From contig DATBHG010000044.1 in the NCBI GenBank assembly GCA_036557665.1, positions 1-64,000 on the forward strand: DNA of 64,000 bases. Reading direction: 5' to 3'. The notes beneath the pieces are model-generated. The model ran no database searches. It was given only the letters and a program-made list of their open reading frames with translations, and was not told where the DNA came from. Origin of the DNA: VAZQ01 sp036557665. GTDB taxonomy: Bacteria; Pseudomonadota; Alphaproteobacteria; Rhizobiales; Xanthobacteraceae. The translations under genes were made by a program, and so were the position numbers. Positions 1-7,938 of this stretch are shown piece by piece. Numbering within the stretch: position 1 is the stretch's first letter; each line of letters begins with the position of its first letter.

Positions 1-1
1 C

Positions 2-136
2 AAGATAACCGATGTGACCCCGCTGTTTCAGATAGACGATGGCCGGTTGCTGAACCAGCTTCCGGTCTGGGCTCCCGATGCGGCGATCCGCAAGACGATC
101 CTGGTCGACAATCCGGCGCGGCTATATCGGCTCTGA
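2..136 (+). CDS. Amidohydrolase family protein, C-terminal fragment
   Basis: Only the last 44 codons are present; the gene enters from the left edge and ends in TGA at 134-136. The tail ending DNPARLYRL matches the usual C-terminus of amidohydrolase-2 (TIM-barrel, metal-dependent) proteins, where a conserved Asn-x-Ala-Arg-Leu segment closes the barrel. The catalytic part lies outside the window, so substrate and start cannot be judged. It converges on the metallo-hydrolase gene at 475-1359, with a palindromic element between them. The family call is moderately safe; a specific function is not assignable. Confidence 0.7.
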   Translation, partial: KITDVTPLFQIDDGRLLNQLPVWAPDAAIRKTILVDNPARLYRL

Positions 137-416
137 GTGCCTTCGCCCTGCTCGATCAGCATCAGCGCCCGTCGGAGTCCGCGCGCAGCCCGCGCCGCAG
201 CCCGCTACGAGCCCGATAACGGAGCTCCCTGCGCAGTTCCGGCGTGCGCTGACCAGTCTGTTCGCCGCTGCGCAGCCTGGAACGCCCGAAGGCGAAACGG
301 AGCCGCCTGGGCGCCCGGAGCGCGACGGCACCGTCACACGGAATACCTACGCGCAAGCCTGGTAGCGCAGCTCGGCGCCGTAAGCGGGTCCGCGGGTATA
401 GTCGGGCCCGTATCAC
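137..416. other. Non-coding gap, nothing recognised
   Basis: Together with the palindrome at 417-474 this is the 338-base convergent intergenic space between the amidohydrolase tail and the metallo-hydrolase. All six frames give only arginine/alanine-rich low-complexity translations without a ribosome binding site or family resemblance. I see no gene in it. Confidence 0.6.
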
Positions 417-474
417 GGCGGATTACGCTCGCGCTATCGCCCGCGGCGATAGCGCTTCGCTAAACTAATCCGCC
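417..474. repeat. REP-like nested palindrome, probable bidirectional terminator
   Basis: Outer arms GGCGGATTA (417-425) and TAATCCGCC (466-474) are perfect inverted repeats. A second perfect hairpin, 11-base arms at 431-441 and 445-455 with loop CGC, sits inside. The outer arm ends one base before the stop codon of the convergent gene (475-477). Arms of this GGCGGATTA/TAATCCGCC type are common in rhizobial intergenic repeats (from memory), so it is likely both a dispersed repeat and a transcript end. Confidence 0.65.
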
Positions 475-1359
475 CTACGCACCCTCGACGTACGAGCGCT
501 GGCCCGCGGCCAGGTGGACCTCGGCGACCGGATTGCGTGCCGCGTTCCAGCTCGGCATGCGCCGGAACAACTCCATGTCGTGACCGGGCACTATCCGCTG
601 CCACTGCGACTGCCCGACGACGCTCTGGATATCGCGGTAGGCAGCAAGCAGATTCCAGCAATTGCCCTGATGGTACCCCGGCGGCCACATGCGCTCGACA
701 TTGGCAAACGAGGCAATGACGTCGCCGGCCATGACATAGCGATCCTCGGGAGTGCGGATCTCGACCCATTGCGATCCGAACGTGTGACTGTCTGCCGCAA
801 GATGCAGTCTTATGCCCGGACATACCTCATGCGCGCCCTCGATCAATGTGGCACGTCCGTCGGCAACGGCGCGATCGAGCTCGGCCATGTCGTCAAGGTT
901 CATCGATGACAGGATCCAGCTTCGCTTGTCGGCGGGCTGGTCCGGCAACACCTTCAACGCACGCTTCCAGCCTTCATATTCGCAGCGTTGCAGCAGGATC
1001 GTCGCATGCTTGAATGCGCCGATGTTGCCGGCGTGATCGAAATGCAGGTGGGTCAACAGGATGGCTTTGACGTCCTCCGGCTCGAGCTCCACCTTGCTCA
1101 GGATTTCCGCCGGCGTTTCAAAGTCGGCAAACTGCCGGCCGGTCATGGATCGGCCGGACGCAAACCCGGTATCGACGAGAAAGACGTGCGGCCGCGCCGA
1201 CGAGCGTGCCGGCACCACAGCCGAATAGACCATCGGGATTTGCAGCAATCCTTGATTGCTTCCCACCGGCGATCCCTCGATGAAGTCTCGCGGCACCTGC
1301 CCTTTGGCGAAACAAAAGCTCCAGATCGAAAAATCCGGTGCGGGCTCCTGGTCGGTCAA
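475..1359 (-). CDS. MBL-fold metallo-hydrolase (N-acyl homoserine lactonase-like)
   Basis: A 294-residue protein of the metallo-beta-lactamase superfamily, a two-zinc hydrolase. The signature HLHFDHAG lies at residues 104-111. It is preceded by the strand VFLVDTGF and followed by a second His (DSHTFGS), the bridging Asp in VMAGDVI and a last His in VPGHD. This is the full ligand set of the AHL-lactonase-like branch, which opens lactones or hydrolyses esters. No signal peptide is seen, so it is probably cytoplasmic. It is a single gene, convergent with the amidohydrolase. The real substrate could be a lactone intermediate of the neighbouring catabolic genes rather than a quorum signal; the sequence does not decide. 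Confidence 0.8.
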   Translation of the reverse strand: MTDQEPAPDFSIWSFCFAKGQVPRDFIEGSPVGSNQGLLQIPMVYSAVVPARSSARPHVFLVDTGFASGRSMTGRQFADFETPAEILSKVELEPEDVKAILLTHLHFDHAGNIGAFKHATILLQRCEYEGWKRALKVLPDQPADKRSWILSSMNLDDMAELDRAVADGRATLIEGAHEVCPGIRLHLAADSHTFGSQWVEIRTPEDRYVMAGDVIASFANVERMWPPGYHQGNCWNLLAAYRDIQSVVGQSQWQRIVPGHDMELFRRMPSWNAARNPVAEVHLAAGQRSYVEGA

Positions 1360-1522
1360 AGACGGCCTCCTTGGGGGGATCGCGGCCTCGTAGGTGCCCC
1401 CATTATGGACCGGTCGGCGCGGGATGCGACTCGCCGCGGACGCATGATCGCGTCCGGCGCTTCAACTGCGCGCAATCCTCGGAGCTATGGCCAATTCCCC
1501 CCGGAAAGGCAGCGGCCCGGGT

Positions 1523-1615
1523 TCAGCCGCCTGCGAAGGCATTCAGGACAAGCACGGCGGCAAATATCGCACCCAGGGTCAGGCCGACAATCCGCGCTGT
1601 CCGTCGCTCGTCCAT
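1523..1615 (-). CDS. Tiny single-span membrane peptide (30 aa)
   Basis: A 30-codon frame, ATG at 1613-1615 and TGA at 1523-1525. It encodes a charged N-terminus MDERRTAR followed by about 20 hydrophobic residues (IVGLTLGAIFAAVLVLNAFA) and Gly-Gly, a textbook single transmembrane helix with positive-inside charge. No Shine-Dalgarno sequence is visible. However, a CRP-type palindrome is centred 41.5 bases upstream of the ATG with a TAATGT -10-like hexamer between, which would put transcription start at the ATG itself (leaderless message). Function is unknown. Tiny membrane peptides are easily missed; this one rests on hydropathy plus promoter geometry only. Confidence 0.45.
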   Translation of the reverse strand: MDERRTARIVGLTLGAIFAAVLVLNAFAGG

Positions 1616-1966
1616 GGTGCGACATTACGGATTTTCCCTGTCGCTGGATGTGACCCAAATCACACAAATTCCTTTTTTGTGAATCGAGCGGCGTCCGGGG
1701 TCGAAGTCGCTCAGCCCTGGCGCCACGGATCGGCACCGGAAATGGCGCGGCATGGAGGGTGTCGCGCGGCGCTCTTTGTGGTATGGCGTCGCTCGCCACC
1801 GCGCATCGAGCTCGGACGGTGCCCACCCCGTGGGAGGGCGTTGCACCGGAGGTATCCTGAAGCTCGCGGCAGCTGTCGTTGCCTGCGGCTCGGGTCATCT
1901 CGAAACCGGGAGCATCGGGCTCTTGGCGGCGAGGACCGCGCAATCAGCAAGGAGGAGTTTCACGAA
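1616..1966. other. Intergenic region with a CRP-like site only
   Basis: The 351 bases between the tiny membrane peptide and the AhpD-like gene contain the palindrome described at 1649-1664 and a strong ribosome binding site just before 1967. Open frames here translate into Arg/Ala-rich sequence with no family features and are taken as chance. No RNA gene was recognised. Confidence 0.5.
1622..1664 (-). promoter_or_regulatory. CRP-type binding site and candidate class II promoter
   Basis: TGTGACCCAAATCACA at 1649-1664 is a perfect TGTGA-N6-TCACA palindrome, the consensus of CRP-family regulators. Read on the minus strand, its centre is 41.5 bases from the ATG at 1615. The hexamer TAATGT (complement of 1622-1627) falls at the -10 position for a start at that ATG. 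This is class II activator geometry. The site is about 300 bases from the plus-strand AhpD-like gene, so it less likely serves that one. Confidence 0.5.
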
Positions 1967-2626
1967 ATGCCCAAGCCACGCATCAGCTACGTCGACCCGG
2001 CGACCATCAGCGACCCGGCGATGCTCGCCGAGCTCGACCGCTGCGCGCGCGAGGGCACGCCGCGCCCCGAGAGCCAGGCCGTCCGCGCCCATGTGCCGGC
2101 GGTGTTCTGGTCGTTTGCCAACAGCTGGCGCGACGTGTTCAAGAACGGCGTGGCGGATCATGCCATCAAGGAGCTCTGCCGGATCTATGTCTCGCGCTCG
2201 GTGCTGTGCGAGTTTTGCGGCAATCAGCGCTCGATCAAGGCGGCGAAGCAGGGCGTGGTCGAGGAAGACTACCGCGACCTCATCAATTTCGAGAGCGCGA
2301 CGCGCTATGACGAACGGCAGAAGGCCGCGCTTTCGTATGCCGAGGCGATCACCTGGGATTTGCCCGTGGACGACGCCTTCTGGGCGCGGCTGCACGAGCA
2401 TTTCAGCGAGCCGGAGCTGGTCGAGATCGGGTATTTCATTGCGGTGACCATGGGACAGCAGCGCTGGCTGCGCCTCCTTGATATCGAGCACCACCAGATC
2501 CTTGCCGGCACCACCGCCTCCATGGCCCCCGGCTTCGAGAACGAGGAGGCGCTCAGGCGCTCGAAGCAGGCCGGCGATTACTGGGCCAAGCGCAGCCCCA
2601 AGTCACAGAGCGAAGCGGCCGAATAG
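1967..2626 (+). CDS. Carboxymuconolactone decarboxylase / AhpD-like protein
   Basis: A 219-residue alpha-helical protein of the CMD/AhpD-like fold. CEFCG at residues 81-85 supplies the CxxC dithiol found in AhpD-type members, within the helix pair typical of the family; the surrounding RIYVSRSVLCEFCGNQRS segment is characteristic. Such proteins act as peroxidase partners or decarboxylases; which one applies is not decided here. The start was chosen at ATG 1967 because AAGGAGGAG lies 10 bases upstream, although the frame stays open far upstream. It is the first gene of a plus-strand trio with a methyltransferase (24 bases later) and a nitrilase, suggesting one transcript. Confidence 0.75.
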   Translation: MPKPRISYVDPATISDPAMLAELDRCAREGTPRPESQAVRAHVPAVFWSFANSWRDVFKNGVADHAIKELCRIYVSRSVLCEFCGNQRSIKAAKQGVVEEDYRDLINFESATRYDERQKAALSYAEAITWDLPVDDAFWARLHEHFSEPELVEIGYFIAVTMGQQRWLRLLDIEHHQILAGTTASMAPGFENEEALRRSKQAGDYWAKRSPKSQSEAAE

Positions 2627-2649
2627 CCGAGCGACATCGCAAAGAGACG

Positions 2650-3426
2650 ATGGACCACCTGAAACCCGTCGCGGAGGAGTTCGGGCGCCAGGCGCAAACG
2701 TTCGAGGTCTGGGCGGAGAAAACCGACGACCAGGCCGCTGCGCGGTTCCGGACCGCCCTCGGCGAGGCAGGCAAGGGCCAGTTGCTCGATGTGGCGTGCG
2801 GGCCGGGCGTCGTCACCGCGGCGGTAGCGCGGGACGCGGCCTCGGTGGTCGCCTTCGACGCAACCGAGGAGATGCTGGAAAAGGCCAGGGCACGATGCGC
2901 CAAGGCCGGGCTGGTCAACGTCGCTTTTCAACGCGGAGATGCGGAAAACCTGCCGTTCGCAGATGCCCAGTTCGACGGGGTGGTCACCCGGCTCGCCGTC
3001 CATCATTTTGTCCATCCGCAACGTGCACTCGATGAAATGTTCAGGGTGCTCCGCCGCGGCGGGACGGCGGTCATCGTCGACGTGGTTTCGTCGGAGGACA
3101 TGCGCGAATCAAATCTGCAAAATGCCATCGAGCGACTTCGCGATCCTTCGCATGCTCGCATGTTGCCGGCATCGGAGCTCGACATCTGCATGGCGCGAGC
3201 CGGTTTCCGGGACATTCAGCACGATACCTGGGACAAAAGCCGCGAATTCGAGGAGTGGATGGGCATCGTGAATGATCCGGCTCGGGCCGAGCCCCTCCGA
3301 ACGGTCGTCCGCGCCCTGGCCGAAGCCGGCCGCACTGCGGGGATGGGCCTTTCGATCAAGGACGATCGAATCGTATTCTTCCACCGGTGGCGCCTGTCAG
3401 CGGGAAGGAAGGCACCCGGACATTGA
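2650..3426 (+). CDS. Class I SAM-dependent methyltransferase (UbiE-like)
   Basis: A 258-residue Rossmann-fold methyltransferase. Motif I LLDVACGPG (residues 45-53) binds S-adenosylmethionine. It is followed by the acidic VVAFDATEEML (motif II), RGDAENLPF (motif III) and LRRGGTAVIVDVV (post-motif). The layout is that of UbiE/Coq5-type methyltransferases acting on small molecules, but ubiquinone synthesis is unlikely given the context of AhpD-like and nitrilase genes. A methylated or demethylated aromatic is a reasonable guess. It sits 23 bases after the previous stop and 19 bases before the nitrilase start. Confidence 0.75.
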   Translation: MDHLKPVAEEFGRQAQTFEVWAEKTDDQAAARFRTALGEAGKGQLLDVACGPGVVTAAVARDAASVVAFDATEEMLEKARARCAKAGLVNVAFQRGDAENLPFADAQFDGVVTRLAVHHFVHPQRALDEMFRVLRRGGTAVIVDVVSSEDMRESNLQNAIERLRDPSHARMLPASELDICMARAGFRDIQHDTWDKSREFEEWMGIVNDPARAEPLRTVVRALAEAGRTAGMGLSIKDDRIVFFHRWRLSAGRKAPGH

Positions 3427-3445
3427 GTCGTCGCAGCGAGCGCGC

Positions 3446-4543
3446 ATGGGCGATCTCTACCCGGCGGTGAAGGTCGCGGCGGTGCAAGCCGCCTCCGTAT
3501 TCCTCGACCGCGAGGGCTCGACCGCCAAAGCTTGCGATCTCATCCGGGAAGCCGGCCGCAGCGGCGCACGCGTGATCGGTTTCCCGGAAGGATTCATTCC
3601 CGCCCATCCCGTCTGGTATCACCACCATTCTGCGACGGGCGCCCTGTCCAACCGGCTCGCAGTCGAGCTGTTCAAGAACGCGGTGGAAATCCCCGGGCCG
3701 CAAATCGATGACCTTGCGCGCGCGGCGCGCGACGCCAACGCCTATGTGGTGATCGGGGTGTGCGAGAAGCTGCCCGGCACATTGGGCACCATGTTCAACA
3801 CCCAGGCCTATCTCTCTCCCGCCGGTACGTTGATCGGCAAGCATCGCAAGATCATGCCGACCGTCGGCGAGCGGCTGGTCCATATGGGAGGGTTCGGCGA
3901 CACGTTCGGCGCGTTCCACACGGAGCTTGGGCCGATCAGCGGCTTGATCTGCGGCGAGAACTCCAATCCGCTTGCCGTGTTCGCGCTCACGGCGGAAGGC
4001 ACCCGCATCCACGTGATGAGCTGGCCCAATCATTTCCCGGTGAGCGGGGATCCGCTGCGCAACAGGGTCGCGGTCGATTCCCAAGCCTTCGCTCAGATGA
4101 GCAAGGCCTTCGTGATCTCCGCCTGCGGGACCGTGGACGAGCGCATGATCTCGCTGCTCGAGCCATCTGCCTCGGCCGAGAAGTTTCTGCGCGATCCCGA
4201 TTGCACCGGCGGCAGCGTCATCGTGGCGCCGAACAGCCGGATCGTCGCCGGACCGATGGGAGCCGAGGAAGGAATTCTGCTTGCCGAGTGCGATCTCGAG
4301 CTCGGCATCGCCATGAAGCTGCGGCACGATTTCGCCGGCCATTACAACCGGCCGGACATTTTTCATCTCCAAATCAATCGCACCGCGCCAAAGCTCTATA
4401 CGGTCTATGGCGGCGAGCAGGATCCCGCGCTTGCCGCCGCGCGTGAGGCCGCCGCCCGGATCGGGATGACCGGATCATGGCCTGCAGTACCGCAGTTGCC
4501 CGGGCACGCGACGAGCGACGACGAGCCCGGAAAGGACAGGTAG
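3446..4543 (+). CDS. Nitrilase family carbon-nitrogen hydrolase
   Basis: A 365-residue cytoplasmic hydrolase that converts a nitrile to the acid and ammonia. The catalytic triad is complete: Glu48 in IGFPEGFIP, Lys135 in KHRKIMPT and Cys169 in GLICGENSNP. The CGEN-x-NP string marks the true nitrilase/cyanide-hydratase branch rather than the amidases, and the length fits. The start was set at ATG 3446, where the domain begins with AVKVAAVQAA; an upstream open extension has no family sequence. It is the last gene of the plus-strand trio and faces a minus-strand importer operon, so an imported nitrile could be its substrate (inference). Confidence 0.88.
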   Translation: MGDLYPAVKVAAVQAASVFLDREGSTAKACDLIREAGRSGARVIGFPEGFIPAHPVWYHHHSATGALSNRLAVELFKNAVEIPGPQIDDLARAARDANAYVVIGVCEKLPGTLGTMFNTQAYLSPAGTLIGKHRKIMPTVGERLVHMGGFGDTFGAFHTELGPISGLICGENSNPLAVFALTAEGTRIHVMSWPNHFPVSGDPLRNRVAVDSQAFAQMSKAFVISACGTVDERMISLLEPSASAEKFLRDPDCTGGSVIVAPNSRIVAGPMGAEEGILLAECDLELGIAMKLRHDFAGHYNRPDIFHLQINRTAPKLYTVYGGEQDPALAAAREAAARIGMTGSWPAVPQLPGHATSDDEPGKDR

Positions 4544-4588
4544 AGCGGGTTCCGTGTTGCACCACCCGCAAAGGCAATCTTGCCCGGC

Positions 4589-5236
4589 CTACAGCCGGAC
4601 CTCGTCGGTATGGGCGAAGCGAGACAGTGCTTCGCCCAAATCCCAATCGTCGAGCATCAGGGCAACGGAAGAGTGAGGTTTGGCTGCGGCAATGTCCGCA
4701 TGCTTCAACCAGCGGAGCTGATCGCCGTCGGCAACCGCCACTGCCGGCGCGCTCTGCTCGATCTGCGATCGGGCAAGTGACGACGCGCTCTCGCGCATCT
4801 CGGTCACGAACGAGCGGCAGGGGCCTTGCGCCTCGCCCACGACCAGCACGGGCCAGCTCTCCCGCTGCGGGAACAGCGAGACCCTCGCGGCCTCGGCGAT
4901 GGCCAGCTTTACCGGCCGCTGCGAGACGAGACTGTCCACGGCGGATCGCGCTGCACTCCTCGGCAGGAGGATTGCGGCCGCGCCGATCTTCATTGCGCCC
5001 AGCAGGCTGGCTACCAGGGAAGGTGACGGAGGCACCGCGATCAGGATCTCGTCGCCCACCCCTACGCCGAAGCGGCGCAGCATGTTGCCGGCACGATTCA
5101 TGAGCGCGGCCAGGTCGTGATAAGAGTACCGCTTCTCCCCGTAGCGCAGCGCCGGCTTGTCGCCCGCGTTATCCGAAATATGCCGATCCACAATCAACGT
5201 CGCGGCGTTGCTGGTCGCTTCGATGCTCGACAACAT
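4589..5236 (-). CDS. Truncated AMP-binding (acyl-CoA ligase) N-terminal domain protein
   Basis: A 215-residue protein resembling only the first part of a benzoate-CoA-ligase-type adenylate-forming enzyme. It has the opening DRHISDNAGDKPALRYG, the substrate-side segment SYHDLAALMNRAGNML and the core strands around VGVGDEILIAVPPSP. It ends before the P-loop-like (T/S)SGTTG motif and lacks the C-terminal lid and catalytic lysine, so it cannot adenylate by itself. A normal stop and a clean ribosomal position 12 bases after the permease suggest it is still translated. Either it is a decayed ligase or a separate accessory domain. It is the last gene of the minus-strand operon. Confidence 0.6.
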   Translation of the reverse strand: MLSSIEATSNAATLIVDRHISDNAGDKPALRYGEKRYSYHDLAALMNRAGNMLRRFGVGVGDEILIAVPPSPSLVASLLGAMKIGAAAILLPRSAARSAVDSLVSQRPVKLAIAEAARVSLFPQRESWPVLVVGEAQGPCRSFVTEMRESASSLARSQIEQSAPAVAVADGDQLRWLKHADIAAAKPHSSVALMLDDWDLGEALSRFAHTDEVRL

Positions 5237-5248
5237 GTCTACCTCCGG

Positions 5249-6040
5249 TCATTGCTGCGGGCTGGTCCAGAACAATACGCGGCGCTCGATCAGCTCTATG
5301 GCGTAGAACAGCAGAATGCCCATGAGCGACAAGAGCACGATGAGGGCAAAGGTAAGAGGCACATCCAGCTGGTAATCGGTCTGCTTGATGACGTGGCCGA
5401 GCCCGGCGTCGGCGCCGACGAACTCTCCGACAACTGCGCCCACCACCGAGAGCACGATCGCGGTCTTGAGCCCCGCGAATATCACCGGCATCGCATCGGG
5501 CAGCTTGACCTTCACGAACGTCATCCAACCGGATGCCGCGAGCGAGCGCATCAGCCGAAGCTTCTGCGGGTCGGTGCCGGCGAGCCCCGCCACCACGTTC
5601 ACCAACAGCGGAAAGAACGCAATGAGCGCCGCCATGACCACTTTCGAGCTCATGCCGAACCCGAACCACACCAGCAGAAGCGGCGCAAACGCAATTTTGG
5701 GCGCCGCATTGAGCGCGATCAGATAAGGCATCAATACACGGCGGAGCACGGGAAGCTCGGCAATGAGCACCCCGCAGCCGAAGGCAATCACGATGGCCAG
5801 GAAGAAACCGGCAACGGTCTCATACAGAGTGACCAGGGAGTCCGTGCGCAGCGGGCCGCCGGCAAGGATCTCGCGGCATACCGAATAGAGCTCGCCCACA
5901 ATAGCGGAAGGCGGCGGCAAGACGAGACTCGAGACGAGGCCCAGCCGGCAGACGATCTCCCACGCGAGAAGACACCCGGCGATGAAAACGAGCGCCAACG
6001 CCTGGTCGCCCGCATGCCGACGGCGCCCGCTCGCGCTCAT
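5249..6040 (-). CDS. ABC transporter permease, SsuC/TauC type
   Basis: A 263-residue integral membrane protein with about six hydrophobic spans. The binding-protein-dependent permease signature lies around AALIAFFPLLVNVVAGLAG (EAA-like loop for docking the ATPase). The family carries nitrate, sulfonate, taurine and pyrimidine-type substrates. The ATG at 6038-6040 overlaps the stop of the ATPase gene in ATGA, indicating translational coupling. It works with the ATPase and the NMT1-like binding protein directly upstream to form a complete importer of the inner membrane. Confidence 0.88.
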   Translation of the reverse strand: MSASGRRRHAGDQALALVFIAGCLLAWEIVCRLGLVSSLVLPPPSAIVGELYSVCREILAGGPLRTDSLVTLYETVAGFFLAIVIAFGCGVLIAELPVLRRVLMPYLIALNAAPKIAFAPLLLVWFGFGMSSKVVMAALIAFFPLLVNVVAGLAGTDPQKLRLMRSLAASGWMTFVKVKLPDAMPVIFAGLKTAIVLSVVGAVVGEFVGADAGLGHVIKQTDYQLDVPLTFALIVLLSLMGILLFYAIELIERRVLFWTSPQQ

Positions 6041-6855
6041 CCGAGGATGCTCCGTATCCGCGCCACCTGACGGAAATAGGCAGGATCGACCAAAGTCGCC
6101 TTGCTGCGCGGCCGCGGCAGATCGATCGCAACGACCTGTTTCAATCGGCCCGGGCTTGCTGCCATCACCCCGATTCGATCCGACAGCAGGACGGCCTCGC
6201 CGATGTTGTGCGTCACGAACACGACGGTCTTGCGCCGATCCTGCCAGATGCGCAGCAACTCCATGTTGAGGTACTCGCGCGTCATCTCGTCCAGCGCGGA
6301 AAAGGGCTCATCCATCAGCAGAACGACGGGATCGCAAAGCAGCATGCGGCAGATCGCAACCCGCTGCTGCATGCCGCCCGAGAGCTCGAAGGGATAGCGC
6401 CGAGCGAACGCGCTCAAGCCGACGAGATCGAGCAGCTTGTGCGCCTGCTCCGTGTATTGCCGCCGATCGAGCCCGAACACCTCGACGGGCAGCAGCACGT
6501 TGTCCAGATTGGTGCGCCAGGGCAGCAGCACCGGTGTCTGAAACATCATGCCGATCTCGCGACTCGGGCCGGCGATCGCATGCGAGGCCAGCCGCGCTTC
6601 TCCTTCGGTTCCCGGCACCAGTCCGGCGACAATATTGAGAATTGTACTCTTGCCGCAGCCGCTCGGGCCGACGAGCGAGAAGAACTCTCCTTCCTCGATT
6701 CTGAGCGAGATGGCATCGAGCGCGACAAAGCTTTCGTCACCGAGCTGATAGATCTTGCGCAGCCCGCGGAGCTCGATCATCGGCGCAGGTGCCGCCGCTC
6801 GCGCCGATGCGGCGTCCCCCACCCGCAAGGCTTGCCCCGCACCACCCAAGGACAT
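6037..6855 (-). CDS. ABC transporter ATP-binding protein, SsuB/TauB type
   Basis: A 272-residue ATPase. Walker A GPSGCGKST lies at residues 63-71; the Q-loop is near MMFQTPVLLPW, the signature ELSGGMQQRV, Walker B VVLLMDEPFSALD and the switch His in VFVTHNI. The family energises uptake of nitrate, taurine or aromatic sulfonates. The first 25 residues are Ala/Gly-rich and unlike the family, so the true start may be the Met at residue 26 (MIELRGL). It follows the binding protein by 9 bases and overlaps the permease by 4, so all three are one transport unit. Confidence 0.88.
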   Translation of the reverse strand: MSLGGAGQALRVGDAASARAAAPAPMIELRGLRKIYQLGDESFVALDAISLRIEEGEFFSLVGPSGCGKSTILNIVAGLVPGTEGEARLASHAIAGPSREIGMMFQTPVLLPWRTNLDNVLLPVEVFGLDRRQYTEQAHKLLDLVGLSAFARRYPFELSGGMQQRVAICRMLLCDPVVLLMDEPFSALDEMTREYLNMELLRIWQDRRKTVVFVTHNIGEAVLLSDRIGVMAASPGRLKQVVAIDLPRPRSKATLVDPAYFRQVARIRSILG

Positions 6856-6864
6856 CGACAGCGG

Positions 6865-7914
6865 TTACTTCGCCTGAGCGGCCTGTTGCTGAATTTTTGC
6901 CGCATCAAATTCATTGATCGCGGCGATGTACTCGTTGGTGAACGCCTTCGTGGTATCCACCTTTTCCTTCAGCTGCCCGCTGTCGAGAAGAAAATCCTCG
7001 ACAGCCTGCCAGGCGGCCGGTCGCTGATAACCCCATTTCCCCTGCGCCTCCGGCGGCAAGCGATGCAACTCGAGCACGGCCTTGAGCAGCGGCTTGGTAA
7101 ATTCCGGCTTGCGCGTGGTATCGGGAACCTGCCTGGCCACCATCTCCCAGCACGCGTCTGCGTTGGCAAAACAAAATGCGGTGCCTTTTGCGATCGCGCG
7201 GCCGACTGCGACTATGAGCTTGGGATCCTGCTCGATCATGCTCCGTTGCGCCGCGAGCACGTCGCTGAAGAAGGTTGCAGTGGGCCCCTCCATGAAGAGG
7301 CGAAGCTTCTCCCCGGTCTGCTCGATGGTCATCATGTCCACGAACGAGGCCGAATAGGCGGCGACCCGCTTCTCTTTCAGAGCAATGGCCGCAGCGCCGC
7401 CCCGGCCGATCTCCGCGATCTGCACATCCGTGCCGGGATCCAGACCCGCCTGCTTCAGGGTTGCCCGCAAATACGCGTTCTGCCCGCCGGCCACCGAGGA
7501 GATGCCGATCTTGGTGCCTTTGAGATCTGCGACGCGCTTGTAGGGACTGTCTGCCAGCGTGGCGAACTGGAAAACATGGCCCTGGTATGCCGTGTACAAG
7601 GCGATGATGCTCTCGCCCAGCGCGATCCCGTTGAGAATTTGTGCCGGCTGGGTCATGGCGAAATCCACCTGCTTGGTGGCGAGAGCCTTATAGGAGGCGG
7701 CAGATCCCTCGGTCGAAGTGAGCCTGAATGCGATGCCCTCCTCCTTCGCATAACCCATCTCGGCGGCGACGGAGAAATAAGGCCACACCACTCCGTTCGG
7801 GAACGAAAGAGCGATCCGCACTTCCTTTTCCGCCGCGCTGCAGATTGGAGCGTGCAGCAGCATCAGCCCGACGACGAATGCCGCGACTGCCCCCAGGCGA
7901 CCTCCAACCGTCAT
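6865..7914 (-). CDS. ABC transporter substrate-binding protein, NMT1/THI5-like
   Basis: A 349-residue periplasmic binding protein. Residues 1-27 form a signal peptide ending in an Ala-rich CSAAEKE cleavage region. The mature part starts with VRIALSFPNGVVWPYFSVAAEMGYAKEEG in pieces typical of the NMT1/SsuA family (type II binding fold). It delivers a small substrate to the permease/ATPase pair encoded immediately downstream. The ligand cannot be read from sequence; members bind pyrimidines, taurine, aromatic acids or nitriles. It lies 24 bases after the PPOX-like gene in the same minus-strand operon. Confidence 0.85.
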   Translation of the reverse strand: MTVGGRLGAVAAFVVGLMLLHAPICSAAEKEVRIALSFPNGVVWPYFSVAAEMGYAKEEGIAFRLTSTEGSAASYKALATKQVDFAMTQPAQILNGIALGESIIALYTAYQGHVFQFATLADSPYKRVADLKGTKIGISSVAGGQNAYLRATLKQAGLDPGTDVQIAEIGRGGAAAIALKEKRVAAYSASFVDMMTIEQTGEKLRLFMEGPTATFFSDVLAAQRSMIEQDPKLIVAVGRAIAKGTAFCFANADACWEMVARQVPDTTRKPEFTKPLLKAVLELHRLPPEAQGKWGYQRPAAWQAVEDFLLDSGQLKEKVDTTKAFTNEYIAAINEFDAAKIQQQAAQAK

Positions 7915-7938
7915 TCTTTCCTCCCTGAGCTTTCCGTT

